Source of the DNA: Chloroflexota bacterium
GTDB lineage: Bacteria; Chloroflexota; Dehalococcoidia; JABGRK01
Length of the DNA stretch: 64,000 nucleotides
Direction: 5' to 3'
Assembly (NCBI GenBank): GCA_018648325.1
Contig: JABGRK010000011.1
Location: forward strand, 271,578 to 335,577
Made by a program: the position numbers and the translations under genes. Of this stretch, positions 62,548 to 64,000 are shown piece by piece. The notes under the pieces were generated by a model. It did no database searches and was not told the DNA's origin. It worked only from the letters and a program-made list of their open reading frames with translations. Each line of letters starts with the position of its first letter. Within the stretch, counting starts at the first letter, position 1.

Positions 62548-63561
62548 CTATACCAGTTCCATCTCAACCAGAAGTTCTGCTATCTGCACTGCGTTAAGAG
62601 CGGCGCCTTTCCTGAGGTTATCTGCTACAACCCACATCGCAAGTCCACACGGATGTGAATTATCCAGCCTGATGCGGCCCACAAATACATCGTCCTGACC
62701 CGCTGCCGACCAGGCATGCGGATATAGGCTCACTCCCGGATCATCAATAACATGCACACCCGGTGCGTGATGTATTATATGTCGGGCTTTTTCTACACTC
62801 ATAGGCTCGGTTAATTCCAGATGCACCGCTTCGCTGTGCCCGATAAATACAGGTATACGTACGCAAGTCGGCGAAATGGCAATCGCAGAATCATGCATTA
62901 TCTTCCTTGTTTCTTCAACCATTTTCCATTCTTCTTTGGTATACCCGTTATCAAGGAAAACATCAATTTCCGGCAATGCATTGAAGGCAATCTGGTGTGG
63001 ATACACATGAGGCACAGTCTCCTGCCCGTCAAGCACCTGCCTGCTCTGATTGGTAAGCTCGTCTATGGCAACCTTACCTGTACCTGCAACTGCCTGATAG
63101 GTATCAACAACAATCCTTTTTATGGGATTTACCTTATGTATAGGATATATAGCCGCAACCATCTGGATGGTGGAGCAGTTAGGATTGGCGATAATGCCCT
63201 TATGCTTTTTCACATCCTCAGGATTGACCTCAGGAACCACCAGCGGCACCTTCTTATCCATTCTCCATGCCGAGCTGTTATCAACAACTATAGCACCCGC
63301 TTTGGCCGCCTTTGGGGCAAAATGCTTACTTGCATCACCACCGGCAGAGAACAAAGCTATATCGATACCTTTAAAGGATTGATCAGTGGTCTCCTGCACC
63401 TTATAATCAGCACCGGCAAAGGTAACGGTCTTGCCCGCAGAGCGATGCGATGCCAACAGGCGTAATGATTTAATAGGAAAGTTACGTTGCTCAAGAATTT
63501 TTAGAAATTCCTGTCCAACCAGTCCGGTAGCTCCAACTATTGCTATATTTATTCCACTCAC
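62548..63561 (-). CDS. asd: Aspartate-semialdehyde dehydrogenase
   Basis: Asd reduces aspartyl phosphate to aspartate semialdehyde with NADPH. The 337-aa protein shows GATGLVGQEFLKIL (residues 10-23), LFSAGGDASK, the catalytic Cys in IANPNCSTIQMV, and a later AVAGTGKVAID with VFIGHSEAVH. The GTG start is preceded by GGAGAAGGA. It lies 9 bases after dapB and 12 before dapA. Confidence 0.95.
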   Translation of the reverse strand: MSGINIAIVGATGLVGQEFLKILEQRNFPIKSLRLLASHRSAGKTVTFAGADYKVQETTDQSFKGIDIALFSAGGDASKHFAPKAAKAGAIVVDNSSAWRMDKKVPLVVPEVNPEDVKKHKGIIANPNCSTIQMVAAIYPIHKVNPIKRIVVDTYQAVAGTGKVAIDELTNQSRQVLDGQETVPHVYPHQIAFNALPEIDVFLDNGYTKEEWKMVEETRKIMHDSAIAISPTCVRIPVFIGHSEAVHLELTEPMSVEKARHIIHHAPGVHVIDDPGVSLYPHAWSAAGQDDVFVGRIRLDNSHPCGLAMWVVADNLRKGAALNAVQIAELLVEMELV

Positions 63562-63570
63562 GTCCTTCTC

Positions 63571-64000
63571 CTAAAGACCTAAAAGTTTGTCCAGCCCGAT
63601 AATCAGACTGTCAAGTTTCATAACTTCTTTGACGGCAAGTACAACGCCAGGCATAAAAGATTCACGATTGATGCTGTCGTGCCTTATCTTAAGCGTCTGT
63701 CCCAGACTTCCAAAGATCACTTCCTGATGCGCAAGATAACCCGGCAGACGAACACTGTGTACGCTTACACCTTCGTAATTGCCTCCACGAGCGCCGTCAA
63801 GCGTCTCTTTCTCACTATCTGTATGCAAAAATGGCTTTCCACGTGACTCAACTATATCTTTTGCCGTCAGCATAGCTGTACCTGACGGCGAATCCAGCTT
63901 CTTTTCATGATGCAATTCGATTATCTCAGCATAGTCAAAATACTTTGCTGCTATTTTTGATAGATGCATCATCATTACTGCGCCAAGCGAGAAATTAGGA
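63571..64000 (-). CDS. dapB: 4-hydroxy-tetrahydrodipicolinate reductase, C-terminal part
   Basis: DapB reduces the DapA product with NAD(P)H. The frame is still open at the window edge; the visible end starts PNFSLGAVMMMHLSK. The conserved block EIIELHHEKKLDSPSGTAM carries the catalytic His-His and Lys, and GARGG, SVRLPGYLAHQEVIFG and IRHDSINRESF complete the C-terminal domain. The N-terminal NAD-binding part lies beyond 64000. Confidence 0.93.
   Translation of the reverse strand, partial: PNFSLGAVMMMHLSKIAAKYFDYAEIIELHHEKKLDSPSGTAMLTAKDIVESRGKPFLHTDSEKETLDGARGGNYEGVSVHSVRLPGYLAHQEVIFGSLGQTLKIRHDSINRESFMPGVVLAVKEVMKLDSLIIGLDKLLGL

Overview
The window looks like part of the chromosome of a strictly anaerobic bacterium. 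The gene content is most like sediment Chloroflexota of the Dehalococcoidia type, which is an inference because there is no rRNA here to place it. The main pointers are a bacterial acetyl-CoA synthase/corrinoid protein cluster, a selenocysteine formate dehydrogenase with NuoE/NuoF-like partners, a membrane pyrophosphatase, a translin-like protein and a geranylgeranyl-reductase-like flavoprotein. I see no phage, insertion sequence, CRISPR array or tRNA.

Layout. 1-4.1 kb: small accessory genes (MFS transporter, methyltransferase, two acetyltransferases, a YgbA-type Cys-rich protein). 4.2-11.45 kb: Wood-Ljungdahl methyl/carbonyl branch (122-aa head gene, acsB, acsD, acsC, membrane protein, cooC, acsE) with no CO dehydrogenase catalytic subunit. 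11.45-13.2 kb: mutL on the minus strand. 13.3-20.9 kb: signalling locus. A promoter with nested palindromes is followed by a GEMM-I (cyclic di-GMP-I) riboswitch with a terminator hairpin, then a giant histidine kinase with 11 PAS domains (broken by a C7 frameshift), a stand-alone receiver and a receiver-kinase hybrid. 20.9-24.4 kb: a duplicated-domain small protein, a ferritin-like protein, a B12/radical SAM protein and a secreted protein. 24.4-35.2 kb, minus strand: mutS, then the formate dehydrogenase operon, ftsY and rnc.

35.3-45.2 kb, mostly plus strand: rnhB, a decayed yraN, an FmdB-like zinc ribbon, a ThiD2-ThiE fusion, a frameshifted lipoprotein, translin, hppA, glycyl-tRNA synthetase and two little-known genes. 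45.3-53.7 kb, minus strand: sbcC-sbcD, mscS, aroE, ruvX-alaS. 53.8-58.8 kb: convergent otsA/otsB for trehalose, then HIT, geranylgeranyl reductase and nucleotide-sugar epimerase genes. 58.9-61.6 kb: an orphan Cys-rich protein, trmO, an orphan 324-aa protein and an HhH glycosylase. 61.6-64 kb, minus strand: dapB-asd-dapA.

Together the metabolic genes fit an organism that moves one-carbon units between formate and acetyl-CoA and couples formate to NAD(P)H. Three apparent frame breaks (C7 in the kinase, A8 plus a nonsense codon in yraN, an extra base in the lipoprotein) are either real decay or phase variation, or base-calling errors. They should be checked against raw reads before being interpreted.
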